The position numbers were made by a program, and so were the translations under genes. A stretch of DNA of 64,000 bases from Leptospira yanagawae serovar Saopaulo str. Sao Paulo = ATCC 700523 (GTDB taxonomy: Bacteria > Spirochaetota > Leptospiria > Leptospirales > Leptospiraceae), in the NCBI RefSeq assembly GCF_000332475.2, contig NZ_AOGX02000024.1, forward strand, positions 421,406 to 485,405, read 5' to 3'. Of this stretch, positions 38,149 through 47,373 are shown one piece after another (positions within the stretch are counted from its first letter, which is position 1; each line of letters opens with the position of its first letter). Below the pieces are notes generated by a model. It worked only from the letters and a program-made list of their open reading frames with translations. It did no database searches and was not told the origin of the DNA.

Positions 38149-39713
38149 ATCGATTGTTTCTGTTTTTTGGATTGTTTCACTTCGTTGATATCGAAGAGAT
38201 TTCGTCTAGGGTCATTCTTTTGGTACGACTTCCCTTGTTCTTTCTTTTTGTTTTGGTGTTTGCCTTTTCCTTCTTTTGATGGGTGACCATGTTTGAATTC
38301 ATGGTGTGTCATCTTGGCTGGGTGTTTGTGGCCTTCCGTTCCACTGTGTGGATGCCCACCGGGGTGACTCATCTTGGCAGGAGGATGGCCTCCCGTTTTC
38401 CCTTTATGACGATTCCTATCACCTGACCTATGTTCGCCGCGATCCCCACCGCGTTCAGGGCGACTCGAACGATCTCCCTGCCTTGGTTTTCCACCCCGAC
38501 CACCTCTTTCGCGGTCTTGGTATTTTTTTTCACCAGGGATCACTTCATCGGTAAATACTGGTGTGAATTCACCCGTTGGGAATTCCAAATATTCTTCTCT
38601 GATTTCTCCCACAGGGATTTTAGAATTGAGGTATTTTTCAATGCGTTCGAGTTCCGTGTAATCGGTCTCAGAACAGAGTCCGATAGACTGTCCTTTCCTA
38701 CCAGCACGTGCCGTCCTACCAATGCGGTGTACATAATTTTCAGCGTCTTGGGGTAGGTCGTAGTTATACACCACATCTATGTTTTCGATGTCAATCCCAC
38801 GCGAGGCAACATCGGTTGCGATGAGGTATTTGTACTTTCCTGCTTTAAAATCACGAAGTAAGCGGATGCGTTTTTTTTGGTCGAGTTCCGAAGAAAGTCC
38901 CGTTGCCGTGATTCCGTATTTACGAAGCACAGATACAATCTTTGGGATATTCATTTTGTAGTTGGTAAAAATGATCCCAAGACCTTCAATTTGGTAGTTT
39001 AACAAGGAGTTGACGAGGTATGGGAGTTTTTCTTCCCTTCCCAAATGTAAGAGGGTTTGGTCGATCCGTTCCGTGATGACTTTTTCCGGATTGATATGAA
39101 CTTCGATGGGATCATTCAAATACCGGCTCGCAAGTCTTACCACTTCATAACTGAGAGTGGCACTAAACAGGAGTGATTGTTTTCTATTTTTACATTTATG
39201 GAAGATGTACTTGAGGTCTTGGACAAACCCCATATCGAACATTCTGTCCGCTTCATCTAAGATCACCACTTTGATGTTTTCCAAAGAGAGACCATGGTTT
39301 TTGACAAAGTCAATGAGCCGACCAGGTGTTGCCACGATAATGCAAGCTTTGTTTCCAAGTGCTTGTTCTTGTGACTTGTAATCGGTTCCTCCAATGATGG
39401 TAGCCACCCCAAAGTCTGTGAACTCGAGGAGTTTTTTTGCTTCTTCTGCAATTTGGATGGTTAGTTCTCTTGTGGGTGCAAGGACAAGTGCATACGGAAG
39501 TGCTTCCTCTTCCTCTGCCGATAGGAGCCTATGCAAAGTGGGAAGTAAAAATGCCATTGTCTTTCCTGTTCCGGTTTGGGCAAGACCTGTGAGGTCATTG
39601 CCTTCCATGGCGAACGGAATGGATTTGGCTTGGATGGGAGTGAGCTCAGTGTAGCCGATTTTATCTAGGGCTTTTCTTAGAGACTCATGGAAAGGTAATT
39701 CGTTAAATTTCAT
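38112..39713 (-). CDS. DEAD-box ATP-dependent RNA helicase
   Basis: A 533-residue RNA helicase of the RhlE/CshA kind. Motifs in order: Q motif (LTPIQAKSIP), I AQTGTGKT, Ia APTRELT, Ib TPGRL, II DEAD, III SAT, then VASRGIDIENIDVV, and VI HRIGRTARAGR. The C-terminus (about 390-515) is a Gly/Arg/His/Lys-rich disordered tail (for example GKPRQGDRSSRPERGGDRG) likely to bind RNA. It has roles in ribosome assembly or mRNA turnover. It is 8 bases after the methyltransferase gene. Confidence 0.95.
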   Translation of the reverse strand: MKFNELPFHESLRKALDKIGYTELTPIQAKSIPFAMEGNDLTGLAQTGTGKTMAFLLPTLHRLLSAEEEEALPYALVLAPTRELTIQIAEEAKKLLEFTDFGVATIIGGTDYKSQEQALGNKACIIVATPGRLIDFVKNHGLSLENIKVVILDEADRMFDMGFVQDLKYIFHKCKNRKQSLLFSATLSYEVVRLASRYLNDPIEVHINPEKVITERIDQTLLHLGREEKLPYLVNSLLNYQIEGLGIIFTNYKMNIPKIVSVLRKYGITATGLSSELDQKKRIRLLRDFKAGKYKYLIATDVASRGIDIENIDVVYNYDLPQDAENYVHRIGRTARAGRKGQSIGLCSETDYTELERIEKYLNSKIPVGEIREEYLEFPTGEFTPVFTDEVIPGEKKYQDRERGGRGGKPRQGDRSSRPERGGDRGEHRSGDRNRHKGKTGGHPPAKMSHPGGHPHSGTEGHKHPAKMTHHEFKHGHPSKEGKGKHQNKKKEQGKSYQKNDPRRNLFDINEVKQSKKQKQSIWKRILSIFKKD

Positions 39714-39721
39714 ATTGGATT

Positions 39722-40549
39722 TCAGTGTTTTCTTTTTCTGGCAATCAGTTCGATGGTATCACCATAAGCAAATTGGTTTGCATACAGTCGATACAGCCAT
39801 TCGGGGAATTTGCCTCGGAGGCCTAAATCCCGGTAGGAGTGATACGACATAGGTCTAACATAGTTCACGTCAAAGCCAAGGATTGACAAGAGTTTTTTCA
39901 GAGAGTGAACGGAGTAGTCAAAAAAGTGGTCAGAGGGATGGGTGCGAAACCATTCGACTGGATTTGTTTGGAAACTAGGACCAAAACTAGAAGGAACAGC
40001 TAGGTACAAAAACCCACCCGGTTGCAACCAAGAGTTTAGCCGGTTCCAAATCCCTTCAATGTCGGGAAGGTGTTCGATCACAAAAAAGGCAGTGATCACG
40101 GAGAAGGAATGGTTCCATTCCCCTTCCCCCACTGATAGGACCGAACGTCTTTCCACAGTTAGTCCTAGTTTGGATTTTGAATATTCTACTTCTTTCGGAG
40201 AGAGTTCTAATCCTCTAGTATGGTAGCCACATTGCCGTGCTTCGTCTAAAAAAAATCCAGCGGCCGATCCGATCTCCAAAAGGGAATGGTTTTGAAACAT
40301 CCCATTTCTTTGTCCTTTTTCGAACGGAACCATCTTTGCTAAATTTGTTAGGCGACGTTTTGCCATGTTACGAAGGTTTGTTTCATCTTCGTAATAAGAT
40401 TTTTTGTATTGGGACATGTATTCTTCCATGAAGTAACTGTCCCCATACTCCCTTTGTTTTGCCGGTAAATATCGCAAAACACCAGTATGTTGGCAGATTT
40501 CGTAATATTCCGGGAATTTACGATGGGGAGTGAACGCAAACAAACTCAA
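39722..40549 (-). CDS. SAM-dependent methyltransferase (class I)
   Basis: A 275-residue enzyme. The SAM-binding motif I is LLEIGSAAGFFLDEARQCGY, and motif II includes FSVITAFFVIEHLPDI, with a Methyltransf_11/23-like layout. N-terminal residues CQHTGVLRYLPAK suggest a partial zinc or substrate module. The start is a TTG overlapping the TPR-gene stop (TTGA). Substrate unknown; it may act on a cell-surface sugar or lipid. Confidence 0.85.
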   Translation of the reverse strand: MSLFAFTPHRKFPEYYEICQHTGVLRYLPAKQREYGDSYFMEEYMSQYKKSYYEDETNLRNMAKRRLTNLAKMVPFEKGQRNGMFQNHSLLEIGSAAGFFLDEARQCGYHTRGLELSPKEVEYSKSKLGLTVERRSVLSVGEGEWNHSFSVITAFFVIEHLPDIEGIWNRLNSWLQPGGFLYLAVPSSFGPSFQTNPVEWFRTHPSDHFFDYSVHSLKKLLSILGFDVNYVRPMSYHSYRDLGLRGKFPEWLYRLYANQFAYGDTIELIARKRKH

Positions 40550-42654
40550 TAAAAGGTTCTCTTTTTGGATTCCAAAGATTTTTCATACTGGGCTCTTGCC
40601 GCACGTTTGTTTTCATAGGCTTCCGACAAACTGGGGTTTAAGTCGATGGCTGTTTGGAAACTGGAAAGTGCCCGTTTGAATTCCCCATTTTTAAAATAAC
40701 AAACTCCCAAATAATTATGTGCTTTGGAAGAAATGGTTGGTGTGACATCGGAACGTGTGATGACGGTTAATTCTTCGATCGCTTTTTCGCGGTCAACAAG
40801 GGATCCTGAATCAATTAGGATTTTAGCAAGGACAAGCCTTGATTCCATATCTTCAGGGTCGATGTGGGTGGCACGGAATGCTTCTTCTTTTGCTCGTTTC
40901 GATAAACCTGTGTTCCCACTACTTGCATAACTTAAGGCAAGTTTTCTGTGAGCGAGTTTGATTTCTTTTGGATCCTTTGCATTTTCCAAAACATACACTA
41001 ACATCTTTTCGGCGGCCGGGTAATTTTTAGTTTGGATGTACACGTCGGCAAGTTTTAGCCTTGCTTCATAAAGCTCCGGTTTCCAAGCAATTGCCTCTTC
41101 GTATTCTGAAATGGCTTCCGAATAAAAACGATTTTCTAAATAATAATCCGCAATGGCAAGCCTGGAAGGAACATGATTGGGATCAAGTGCCTGTGACTTA
41201 CGTAAGGATTCAATCGCCATGGTAGGTTTCCCTGCATGTAAATAGGAAAGGCCCAAATTATAATACGCCGATTGGTTTTTGGGATTTAAGGAAAGGGCCC
41301 CTTCAAAGGCAGCGATGCTTTCCGAATACCGTTCCATTTCATCTAAGATGATCCCAAGGTTTACGTAAGCAGTTTCCGAATAGGTATCCCCTGGTGTTAG
41401 GCGGATGATCCGACGGAATAGGCTTTCTGCTTCCACAAGTTCCCCTTTTTTGTAATAGAGCTCGGCTAATGCAAAAAGAGAATCCACATCTGACGGTTTT
41501 AAGAGGAGTGCTTTTTTTAAAGCTGTGATTGCCATATTGGTTTGTCCCATGGACAAAAACGCATCGGCAATGTAACGGTAGACTTCTGGTTCATTGGCAT
41601 TGGAATCGAGAGCTTTTTGAAAGTATTTGGCAGCCTCTTCAGGCACTTTTTTTTTCAAATACACCAAACCTAAGTTATAGTAAGCTTTGGCATCCCCTGT
41701 TTTCAAACGGATCACTTCACGGAAATAATACTCAGCCCTGTCATAATCTTCCCTTTGGTAGAAGATTGTTCCTAAATGTCCGTAGGATAACACAGCTGTT
41801 TGGGAATTCGGTGCAGTTTGTACTACTTTTTGGAATTCAGCGATGGCTTCAGCGATATTCCCTTGTTTTAAGTAACTGATGGCAAGGTTATACGTGAGTG
41901 TGACATCAGTTGGTGCAAGGGATTGTCCTTCCTTGTATGCTTCAATGGCACTTTGTGGGTCTCCAATTTCCTGGAATAAATTCCCTTGTAAGAGGGCAAC
42001 ACGGTAATCATTCGGTGCAATTTCTTTCGCGCGCTGTGCGGCACGCCTTGCTTCTTCAAATTTCCCTGCATGTTTGAAAGCAAGAGACAAATTATAAAAC
42101 GCAAAATAGTTTTTGGAATCGTATTGGATGGCTTTTTCCAATCGTTCGATGGCATTGATGTAACGCCCTGCTTCATCATACATCACCCCGAGCACCGTTA
42201 GGGCAATGGATTTGTCTTCATCACTTCCAGGGGAATTTAAAAATTCTTCACAAACAGTCCCTACACGGTTCACATAACGGTTGTGATAGGCATTGAGGCA
42301 TGCCGCAAGTTTTGGGTTCACCGAATCATCTGGAAGATAGGGTTTATCAACAAGGAGGTTCAGTGCTTTTTTATCTGTGGGTAAGTCTTTTAGGACCTTG
42401 GCAATCTCTTCCGGATTTTGTTTTTTTTGTAGATACCACCAGTAAGCGGCGGTTAAAAATCCAAGAACGAGAAGGACAAGAAACGACCAAAACAAAAACG
42501 ATAATACGGGCCGCCTTACCGTTGTTTCTGATTCATAAGTTGTTTCTTTTTCTTTCTCTTTGCCCAGGTTCCTTAAGTATGGATCTTCCTGGTAATAACT
42601 TGGCTTGGAGGTTTGTTCCTCAATGCGAAAGCGGTTTTTTTGGATGGGATCCAT
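40546..42654 (-). CDS. Membrane-anchored TPR protein
   Basis: A 702-residue protein with an N-terminal cytosolic stretch, one membrane helix (about 50-70, VLSFLFWSFLVLLVLGFLTAAYWWY) and a long array of about 14 TPR units from 150 to 690 (for example YYNLGLVYLKKKVPEEAAKYFQ). It should act as a scaffold in the periplasm. It lies between nusB and the methyltransferase gene in one operon. Confidence 0.9.
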   Translation of the reverse strand: MDPIQKNRFRIEEQTSKPSYYQEDPYLRNLGKEKEKETTYESETTVRRPVLSFLFWSFLVLLVLGFLTAAYWWYLQKKQNPEEIAKVLKDLPTDKKALNLLVDKPYLPDDSVNPKLAACLNAYHNRYVNRVGTVCEEFLNSPGSDEDKSIALTVLGVMYDEAGRYINAIERLEKAIQYDSKNYFAFYNLSLAFKHAGKFEEARRAAQRAKEIAPNDYRVALLQGNLFQEIGDPQSAIEAYKEGQSLAPTDVTLTYNLAISYLKQGNIAEAIAEFQKVVQTAPNSQTAVLSYGHLGTIFYQREDYDRAEYYFREVIRLKTGDAKAYYNLGLVYLKKKVPEEAAKYFQKALDSNANEPEVYRYIADAFLSMGQTNMAITALKKALLLKPSDVDSLFALAELYYKKGELVEAESLFRRIIRLTPGDTYSETAYVNLGIILDEMERYSESIAAFEGALSLNPKNQSAYYNLGLSYLHAGKPTMAIESLRKSQALDPNHVPSRLAIADYYLENRFYSEAISEYEEAIAWKPELYEARLKLADVYIQTKNYPAAEKMLVYVLENAKDPKEIKLAHRKLALSYASSGNTGLSKRAKEEAFRATHIDPEDMESRLVLAKILIDSGSLVDREKAIEELTVITRSDVTPTISSKAHNYLGVCYFKNGEFKRALSSFQTAIDLNPSLSEAYENKRAARAQYEKSLESKKRTFY

Positions 42655-42662
42655 TTCTTTAT

Positions 42663-43085
42663 TTAGTGGGAATCTTTAGGTAAGATCTCCTTCTTATAGA
42701 AGGCATCGAGCAGTCCGTTGATGAATTGCGCTGATTCGTCCGTTTCAAATTCCTTCGTAAGCTCTACCGCTTCATTGATGACAACGGGTGCGGCAAGGAA
42801 AGGTTCCTTTTGCAAACTTAGGATCGACAAACGTAAGATACAACGATTGACCACGGAAATACGCGAAAGTTCCCAGTTCTCCGAATACTTCTTGATTAGA
42901 GTATCGATCGCTTTTCGATTTTCAACCACTCCTTTCACAAGAAAGACAGCATATTCCTTTTCTTCTCGGGTGATTTTTTTGTCGTACCAATCAAATTTCA
43001 TCGCTCGGTCTGGGTCTGTCCCCACCAAATCAATTTGGTAGAGGCACATCAGCGCAAGGCTACGCCCACGGTGTCTGGAACTCAT
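42663..43085 (-). CDS. nusB: Transcription antitermination protein NusB
   Basis: A 140-residue all-helical protein that binds boxA RNA with S10 to promote rRNA antitermination. It starts [20 protein letters not shown], with the typical ARxxA-like beginning, and the C-terminal half has [25 protein letters not shown] (given as residues about 107-131). It overlaps ribH by 4 bases, the classical ribH-nusB pairing. Confidence 0.95.
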   Translation of the reverse strand: MSSRHRGRSLALMCLYQIDLVGTDPDRAMKFDWYDKKITREEKEYAVFLVKGVVENRKAIDTLIKKYSENWELSRISVVNRCILRLSILSLQKEPFLAAPVVINEAVELTKEFETDESAQFINGLLDAFYKKEILPKDSH

Positions 43086-43549
43086 CCGATCTCTTTGAAA
43101 AGATTTGCCATTTCAATGGCTGTGGTCGCTGCTTCGTACCCTTTGTTTCCAGCTTTCGTTCCTGCCCTTTCAATCGCTTGTTCGATGGATTCTGTGGTGA
43201 TCACACCGAAAATCACAGGAACCGATCCGTCGGCAACCGATCCTACTTTTGCCGCTTCACCAGAAACCAAATCATAATGGGAAGTGGCTCCGCGGATCAC
43301 TGCCCCTAAGCAAACGATGGCAGAGAATTGGAATTTTTTCGATTGTAAAACACGTTTCACGGTTTGGGGGAGTTCAAACGCTCCCGGCACATAGATGACA
43401 GTGACATCAGAGTCCTGGACTCCATGTTGTCTGTATGCGTCTTTGGCCCCTTTTAAAAGAGACTCTGTGATGAATTCATTGAACTTGGAAACGATGACAC
43501 AATGTTTTTGTCCGTTTCCGATTCGTGTTCCTTCCAATTGTGCTGTCAT
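43082..43549 (-). CDS. ribH: 6,7-dimethyl-8-ribityllumazine synthase
   Basis: A 155-residue enzyme of riboflavin synthesis that condenses the ribityl-pyrimidinedione with dihydroxybutanone phosphate. Signatures: [41 protein letters not shown] (with the catalytic His) and [17 protein letters not shown]. No other rib gene is in the window. It is followed by nusB and preceded by a 50-residue gene. Confidence 0.96.
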   Translation of the reverse strand: MTAQLEGTRIGNGQKHCVIVSKFNEFITESLLKGAKDAYRQHGVQDSDVTVIYVPGAFELPQTVKRVLQSKKFQFSAIVCLGAVIRGATSHYDLVSGEAAKVGSVADGSVPVIFGVITTESIEQAIERAGTKAGNKGYEAATTAIEMANLFKEIG

Positions 43550-43572
43550 GTATCCAAGTTCCTAAAGAGGGC

Positions 43573-43725
43573 TTATTTCGCAAGACGAATGACAAGGGTA
43601 ATTTTCCCGTCTGGGTTTTCCACCACTTCAAAACCATCACGTTCCAGTGCCTTTTTGGCTCGGTAAATGGCCAAATTCACAACATTGGTTTTTTCTTCCG
43701 TTTGTTTTTGTGGTTCCCGTATCAT
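43573..43725 (-). CDS. Small conserved-looking protein (50 residues) ahead of ribH
   Basis: A 50-codon reading frame beginning MIREPQKQTEEKTN and ending ITLVIRLAK. AGGGGGG lies just upstream of the ATG at 43723-43725, and the stop is 23 bases before ribH, so it is probably the first gene of the ribH-nusB operon. The protein is amphipathic and charged: a helix (NVVNLAIYRAKKALERDG) followed by a short beta hairpin (FEVVENPDGKITLVIRL). Function unknown. Confidence 0.65.
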   Translation of the reverse strand: MIREPQKQTEEKTNVVNLAIYRAKKALERDGFEVVENPDGKITLVIRLAK

Positions 43726-43830
43726 AGGCCCCCCTATCCCTTTAAAGTTCGGAGTGGGACATGGTGAATCTTAAATGCCAATGGCTTTACAAGGGAGAAT
43801 TGTTTTCCTCTTATGTCATATAGGTAGAAA

Positions 43831-44268
43831 ATGAAGAAAAAGAAATCTGTAAAGAAGGCCAAAAAAAGAAAACCGGTAGTGTATACCGAGAAGGATTTTA
43901 TCGTTAAACCATCTTCTGTTCCTAATATTGGTATGGGACTTTTCACCAAACAAACATTATACAAAGGTGATACTGTTGGTTATTACATGGGTAAAATCAT
44001 TACCGATGAACAAGCAGAATCAAACAAATATGTGGATTCAAAATACCTTCTTTGGATCTGTAAAGATTGGTGGATTTATGGGGAAGGAAAAGAATCAAAT
44101 TACACCCGTTATATCAATCATTCTTCCAAACCCAATGCAGAACTCATCACTTCTGTCAGATGGAAAACAGCTCGTTTTAAGGTCCTAAAAACAATTAAGG
44201 AAGGGGAAGAGATCTTTTTTGATTATGGAAAGGACTATTGGGATAACGTTGATTTCAAACCGAAGTGA
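43831..44268 (+). CDS. SET-domain protein (putative lysine methyltransferase)
   Basis: A 145-residue protein with a Lys-rich N-terminus ([15 protein letters not shown]) and a compact SET domain: [32 protein letters not shown] (the NHS motif) and GEEIFFDYG (catalytic Tyr region). It should transfer methyl from SAM to lysine in a protein; bacterial targets are poorly known. It is divergent from the ribH operon and apparently monocistronic. Confidence 0.9.
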   Translation: MKKKKSVKKAKKRKPVVYTEKDFIVKPSSVPNIGMGLFTKQTLYKGDTVGYYMGKIITDEQAESNKYVDSKYLLWICKDWWIYGEGKESNYTRYINHSSKPNAELITSVRWKTARFKVLKTIKEGEEIFFDYGKDYWDNVDFKPK

Positions 44269-44353
44269 TTCGGTTTTCGATACTTGGACGAGTAACAATA
44301 CCCGCAAGGGATCCATTCGATTTTGCGGGCAAAAACTGCATTCGGTTTGCTCT

Positions 44354-44560
44354 TTATAAAATGCCCTGACCAAATCCGGATGGTTTTCGGGTTATCTCAC
44401 CTTTTTCTGCTTCTTCCAGAGTTTCCACATAACGAATGACAGAATCATTCATGCGGAATACCCCTTCTTGGGTTTCGCGGTGGTTCCACTGGCAGAAAAC
44501 AATGTTGCCCACGATAAAAAGCGCGGATAGAACTAAGGGAAAACGGTAAAATTTCGTCAT
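44354..44560 (-). CDS. Small membrane-anchored or secreted protein
   Basis: A 68-residue protein with one hydrophobic N-terminal segment (YRFPLVLSALFIVGNIVFC) and a short charged tail (WNHRETQEGVFRMND ... KGEITRKPSGFGQGIL). The ATG at 44558-44560 has GGAGGG five to six bases upstream, which decides the start. A cysteine ends the hydrophobic segment, so it may be a lipoprotein. Function unknown. Confidence 0.6.
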   Translation of the reverse strand: MTKFYRFPLVLSALFIVGNIVFCQWNHRETQEGVFRMNDSVIRYVETLEEAEKGEITRKPSGFGQGIL

Positions 44561-44627
44561 AAACACCCTCCGATCTCCTCCAGTTTCCAAAACCCTCTGA
44601 TTCATGGCAAATTCTTTTAGAATGATT

Positions 44628-46214
44628 CTAACGAAAATCTTCAGGCCGGATGTCGGGAAAAACGTTATTTTCCGCCTCTGCCGCTTCGAGAACGGCTAAG
44701 TCCACAGGCCCTGTGAGCATCGCTTCCAGCGCCAAAAACAAATTGGTGTGCACATTGGTACGCCGGATGGCATAGTCCACCATAGTACCTGTTTTCATGA
44801 TAAAGGCCCAGTCACTACTTTGTAAGAGTAAGAGTTCCCTTCCCATTTGTTTTAAGATACGGATTTGTCCTTCCGTGCCATTGGCAAATTCATGTACACG
44901 TTTTTGCATCCGAATGCTTAGGTCATGGACCAAAGGGTAAATCCAATCATTGCTTGTACCGAGCCACACTTCCCCATACCCATTTTCTCCCCAACTCGAC
45001 ATCTTCATTTCGACAGATTGGATGCGAGGCAGTGCCCTTGCCGCTTCGAGTGGGTGAGAGAGTTTGATGGTATTTTGGTCGAAGTGGATTTTTTTGAATA
45101 AAAATTCGATAAACTGTGGGCCTTCATACCACCAATGACCGTATAACTCAGCATCATACGGGGATACAACAACTGATGGTTGTTTGTTTGTCGCATACAG
45201 GTGTTCCGCTTGTCTGATTCGGTTTCGTAAAAAATCTTCTGCGTGGTTTCCCGCGGCTTCCATCGCCCAATCAGGGTGGTAGTAATCTTTGTCCGATGTT
45301 TTCCCTGTGATGCGGTAGTACTTGATACTCGTATTGATGCGGATCCCATTGGAATGGAGGTAAGGTGCTATCTCATCCCAAGGAAGGTCATGCCCAATGT
45401 CACGGTAGTACTCTCTGTAACGAAAGTCCCCAGGATACCCGTCGATCGAACTCCAAACCTGTTTGCTACTCTCAGGATCTCTCCCGAAGGCAAACACTCC
45501 ACTCCCCACTTCCACGGGAGCATACACTCCAAATTTTGGCCTAGGACTTGCGTGTGTGATTCCATGTGTGTCCACAAAAAAATACCGAAAACCTTCCCGA
45601 TCGAGTTCCTCTTCAATGGATTCCGTATACCCACATTCCGAAAGCCAAATGCCTTTTGGGTCCCTTCCCCAAATGCGTCTAAAGGTTCGCCGGCCATTTT
45701 TCAATTGGGACCGAAAGACTGACTTTTCTGAATCGTAAAAGGGAAGAAAGGCATGTGTGGCAGGGCAAGTCAACGCTTCCAATTCCCCTGATTCGATAAA
45801 CGGTAAAAATAACTTCGTCAAATCTCCGGTTGTTTCTTCAAAGATGGATTCGGTATCCAAAAAATGTTCGAGGTAACGTGATGCCAAATACTGTAAGTGA
45901 GGCTCGTTTTTGGTTCGTTTCGTTTCGTGTTTGGCAAGAGAAATTAAATTTTTTATGTACTTACGAAACTGATTTTGTAAATACTCATCTGTCAACATTA
46001 GAGACAGTGTTGGTGTGAAGGACATCGTAATCCGAAATGGAACCGACTCTTTTTTTAAATTTCTGAAGACTCGAATGAGAGGGATATACGTTTCGAGAAT
46101 GGCTTCATGCAACCAGTTTTCTTCAATAAAGGGAGTATCGTAACCAGGGTGCCTAACAAAAGGCAGGTGGGCATGGAGGACAAAAACCAAATGCCCTTTG
46201 ACAATTTTTTCCAT
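44628..46214 (-). CDS. GH57 glycoside hydrolase, 1,4-alpha-glucan branching enzyme type
   Basis: A 528-residue GH57 enzyme. HLVFVLHAHLPFVRHP (residues 8-23) is the first motif. The nucleophile is E193 in WLSECGY, and the acid/base Asp is D354 in VVSPYDAELYGHWW. The C-terminal helical domain (about 400-528) is the one found in branching enzymes. It should branch glycogen-like glucans. It starts at the ATG at 46212-46214, sharing a base with the stop of the DUF4912 gene (TGATG). Confidence 0.92.
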   Translation of the reverse strand: MEKIVKGHLVFVLHAHLPFVRHPGYDTPFIEENWLHEAILETYIPLIRVFRNLKKESVPFRITMSFTPTLSLMLTDEYLQNQFRKYIKNLISLAKHETKRTKNEPHLQYLASRYLEHFLDTESIFEETTGDLTKLFLPFIESGELEALTCPATHAFLPFYDSEKSVFRSQLKNGRRTFRRIWGRDPKGIWLSECGYTESIEEELDREGFRYFFVDTHGITHASPRPKFGVYAPVEVGSGVFAFGRDPESSKQVWSSIDGYPGDFRYREYYRDIGHDLPWDEIAPYLHSNGIRINTSIKYYRITGKTSDKDYYHPDWAMEAAGNHAEDFLRNRIRQAEHLYATNKQPSVVVSPYDAELYGHWWYEGPQFIEFLFKKIHFDQNTIKLSHPLEAARALPRIQSVEMKMSSWGENGYGEVWLGTSNDWIYPLVHDLSIRMQKRVHEFANGTEGQIRILKQMGRELLLLQSSDWAFIMKTGTMVDYAIRRTNVHTNLFLALEAMLTGPVDLAVLEAAEAENNVFPDIRPEDFR

Positions 46215-47002
46215 CAAAGGATTCCTTTTCCGGATCCTGATCCATTGGCGAATGGAAAATTCTCATTCGGTTTTGGGTTTAAAACTTGGTCTCTGTTTCC
46301 ATTTTGGTTTCTTGGATTTACGTAATAGGCATTTGCATTTTCATCCCGAAAGTAAAACTTACCACCAGGACTTTCTACAACCAGTCCATCCTCTACCCAT
46401 TTAGGGTGGATCCATTCTTTGTCTAAACGGAAAGACTCAGTCCCTTGGGGAAGATCCTTTCCTGTCGCATGTAAGGATGGGATTTCTTTCGTTCCATTCG
46501 AAACATAAAGCTTACATTGCACATTTCGCACAGGAAACATAAACTTTAAATAATACGATTCGGTAAAAGGAGGAAGGTCATACCATTCCACACGGTCACT
46601 TCCAAATACATTTTGGTATTCTACTTTCAATCGAAACTTGAGACGATTCGTACTCGGAACATCCAAATCATTGGTGATCTTCTCTAAAGTGGTTGGGGAA
46701 AATTTCCAAAAGACAAAGGCTTCTTTTGGGGAACGTACAAGTACTTTGACCAAATCATTTGTGGGATAAGTCGGGTGTTTCGTGAATTTGGAATCATTGT
46801 AAATTTTTGGAAGTGGTTTGGAAGCCAAAGTTTTTGTTTCCTTCGGGATTTCCTGTTTGGATGCAGAAGGAGGAATGTTTGGTTCCTGTTTTGATTGTTT
46901 TTGCAAGGATAGGACTGATTTTTTTTTGGCCGCTTGTTTTTTTGCAGCTTTTGTTTTTTTTGGTCCCGGTGCCATGCTTACAAGGAGTATGCCTCGAAAC
47001 AT
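46214..47002 (-). CDS. DUF4912-domain protein
   Basis: A 262-residue soluble protein. A Lys/Ala-rich N-terminus (KKTKAAKKQAAKKKS) precedes a DUF4912 domain (about 85-215: VKVLVRSPKEAFVFWKFSP; RVEWYDLPPF; VESPGGKFYFRD). It is co-translated with the GH57 enzyme, suggesting glucan binding or a regulatory role. The start is uncertain: ATG 47002 has AAGGTGG directly upstream, while ATG 46975 (MAPGPKK) lacks a clear site. Confidence 0.8.
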   Translation of the reverse strand: MFRGILLVSMAPGPKKTKAAKKQAAKKKSVLSLQKQSKQEPNIPPSASKQEIPKETKTLASKPLPKIYNDSKFTKHPTYPTNDLVKVLVRSPKEAFVFWKFSPTTLEKITNDLDVPSTNRLKFRLKVEYQNVFGSDRVEWYDLPPFTESYYLKFMFPVRNVQCKLYVSNGTKEIPSLHATGKDLPQGTESFRLDKEWIHPKWVEDGLVVESPGGKFYFRDENANAYYVNPRNQNGNRDQVLNPKPNENFPFANGSGSGKGIL

Positions 47003-47079
47003 CCACCTTCAATTCTTTTTTATTTGACGTTAGCTTTTTTTCTAAAATACAATCATTCCATACCAAACTGGGACAAATT

Positions 47080-47367
47080 ATGAAAATCAATTATACTTGG
47101 AAACATTTAGACAGGTCAGAAGCAGCTGAGAAATACGCAGATGAAAAATTGGAACGAGTGACAAAATTCGTTCAAAAAATTGTATCCTGCGATGTTTCCT
47201 TCGAAGCCATCCACGGTGAAATCCACGCTAACATGAAGTTACACGCCGATGGAAACAACTTCAATGCACACAACCAAGACAAAGATATTTATGTTTGTAT
47301 CGATGGTTTAGAAGACAAAATCATTTCCCAAACAAGTAAACACCACGACAAAAAAAGCCAACACTAA
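47080..47367 (+). CDS. hpf: Ribosome hibernation promoting factor (HPF/RaiA, short form)
   Basis: A 95-residue protein that binds the ribosomal A/P sites in stationary phase. The fold is recognisable: MKINYTWKHLDRSEAAEKYADEKLERV (in residues 1-27), then beta strands (HANMKLHADGNNFNAHNQDKDIYVCIDG, residues about 50-77) and LEDKIISQTSKHHDKK. The ATG at 47080-47082 has GGGA seven bases upstream. It lacks the long-form C-terminal dimerisation domain. Confidence 0.92.
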   Translation: MKINYTWKHLDRSEAAEKYADEKLERVTKFVQKIVSCDVSFEAIHGEIHANMKLHADGNNFNAHNQDKDIYVCIDGLEDKIISQTSKHHDKKSQH

Positions 47368-47373
47368 TCTCTT

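Noticed and set aside
44310..44336. CCCGCAA/TTGCGGG hairpin after the SET gene as a terminator
   Set aside because: Neither strand has an adequate U-run directly after the stem.
45243..45722. 159-codon frame antisense to the GH57 gene
   Set aside because: Opposite strand of a well-defined enzyme; a shadow frame.
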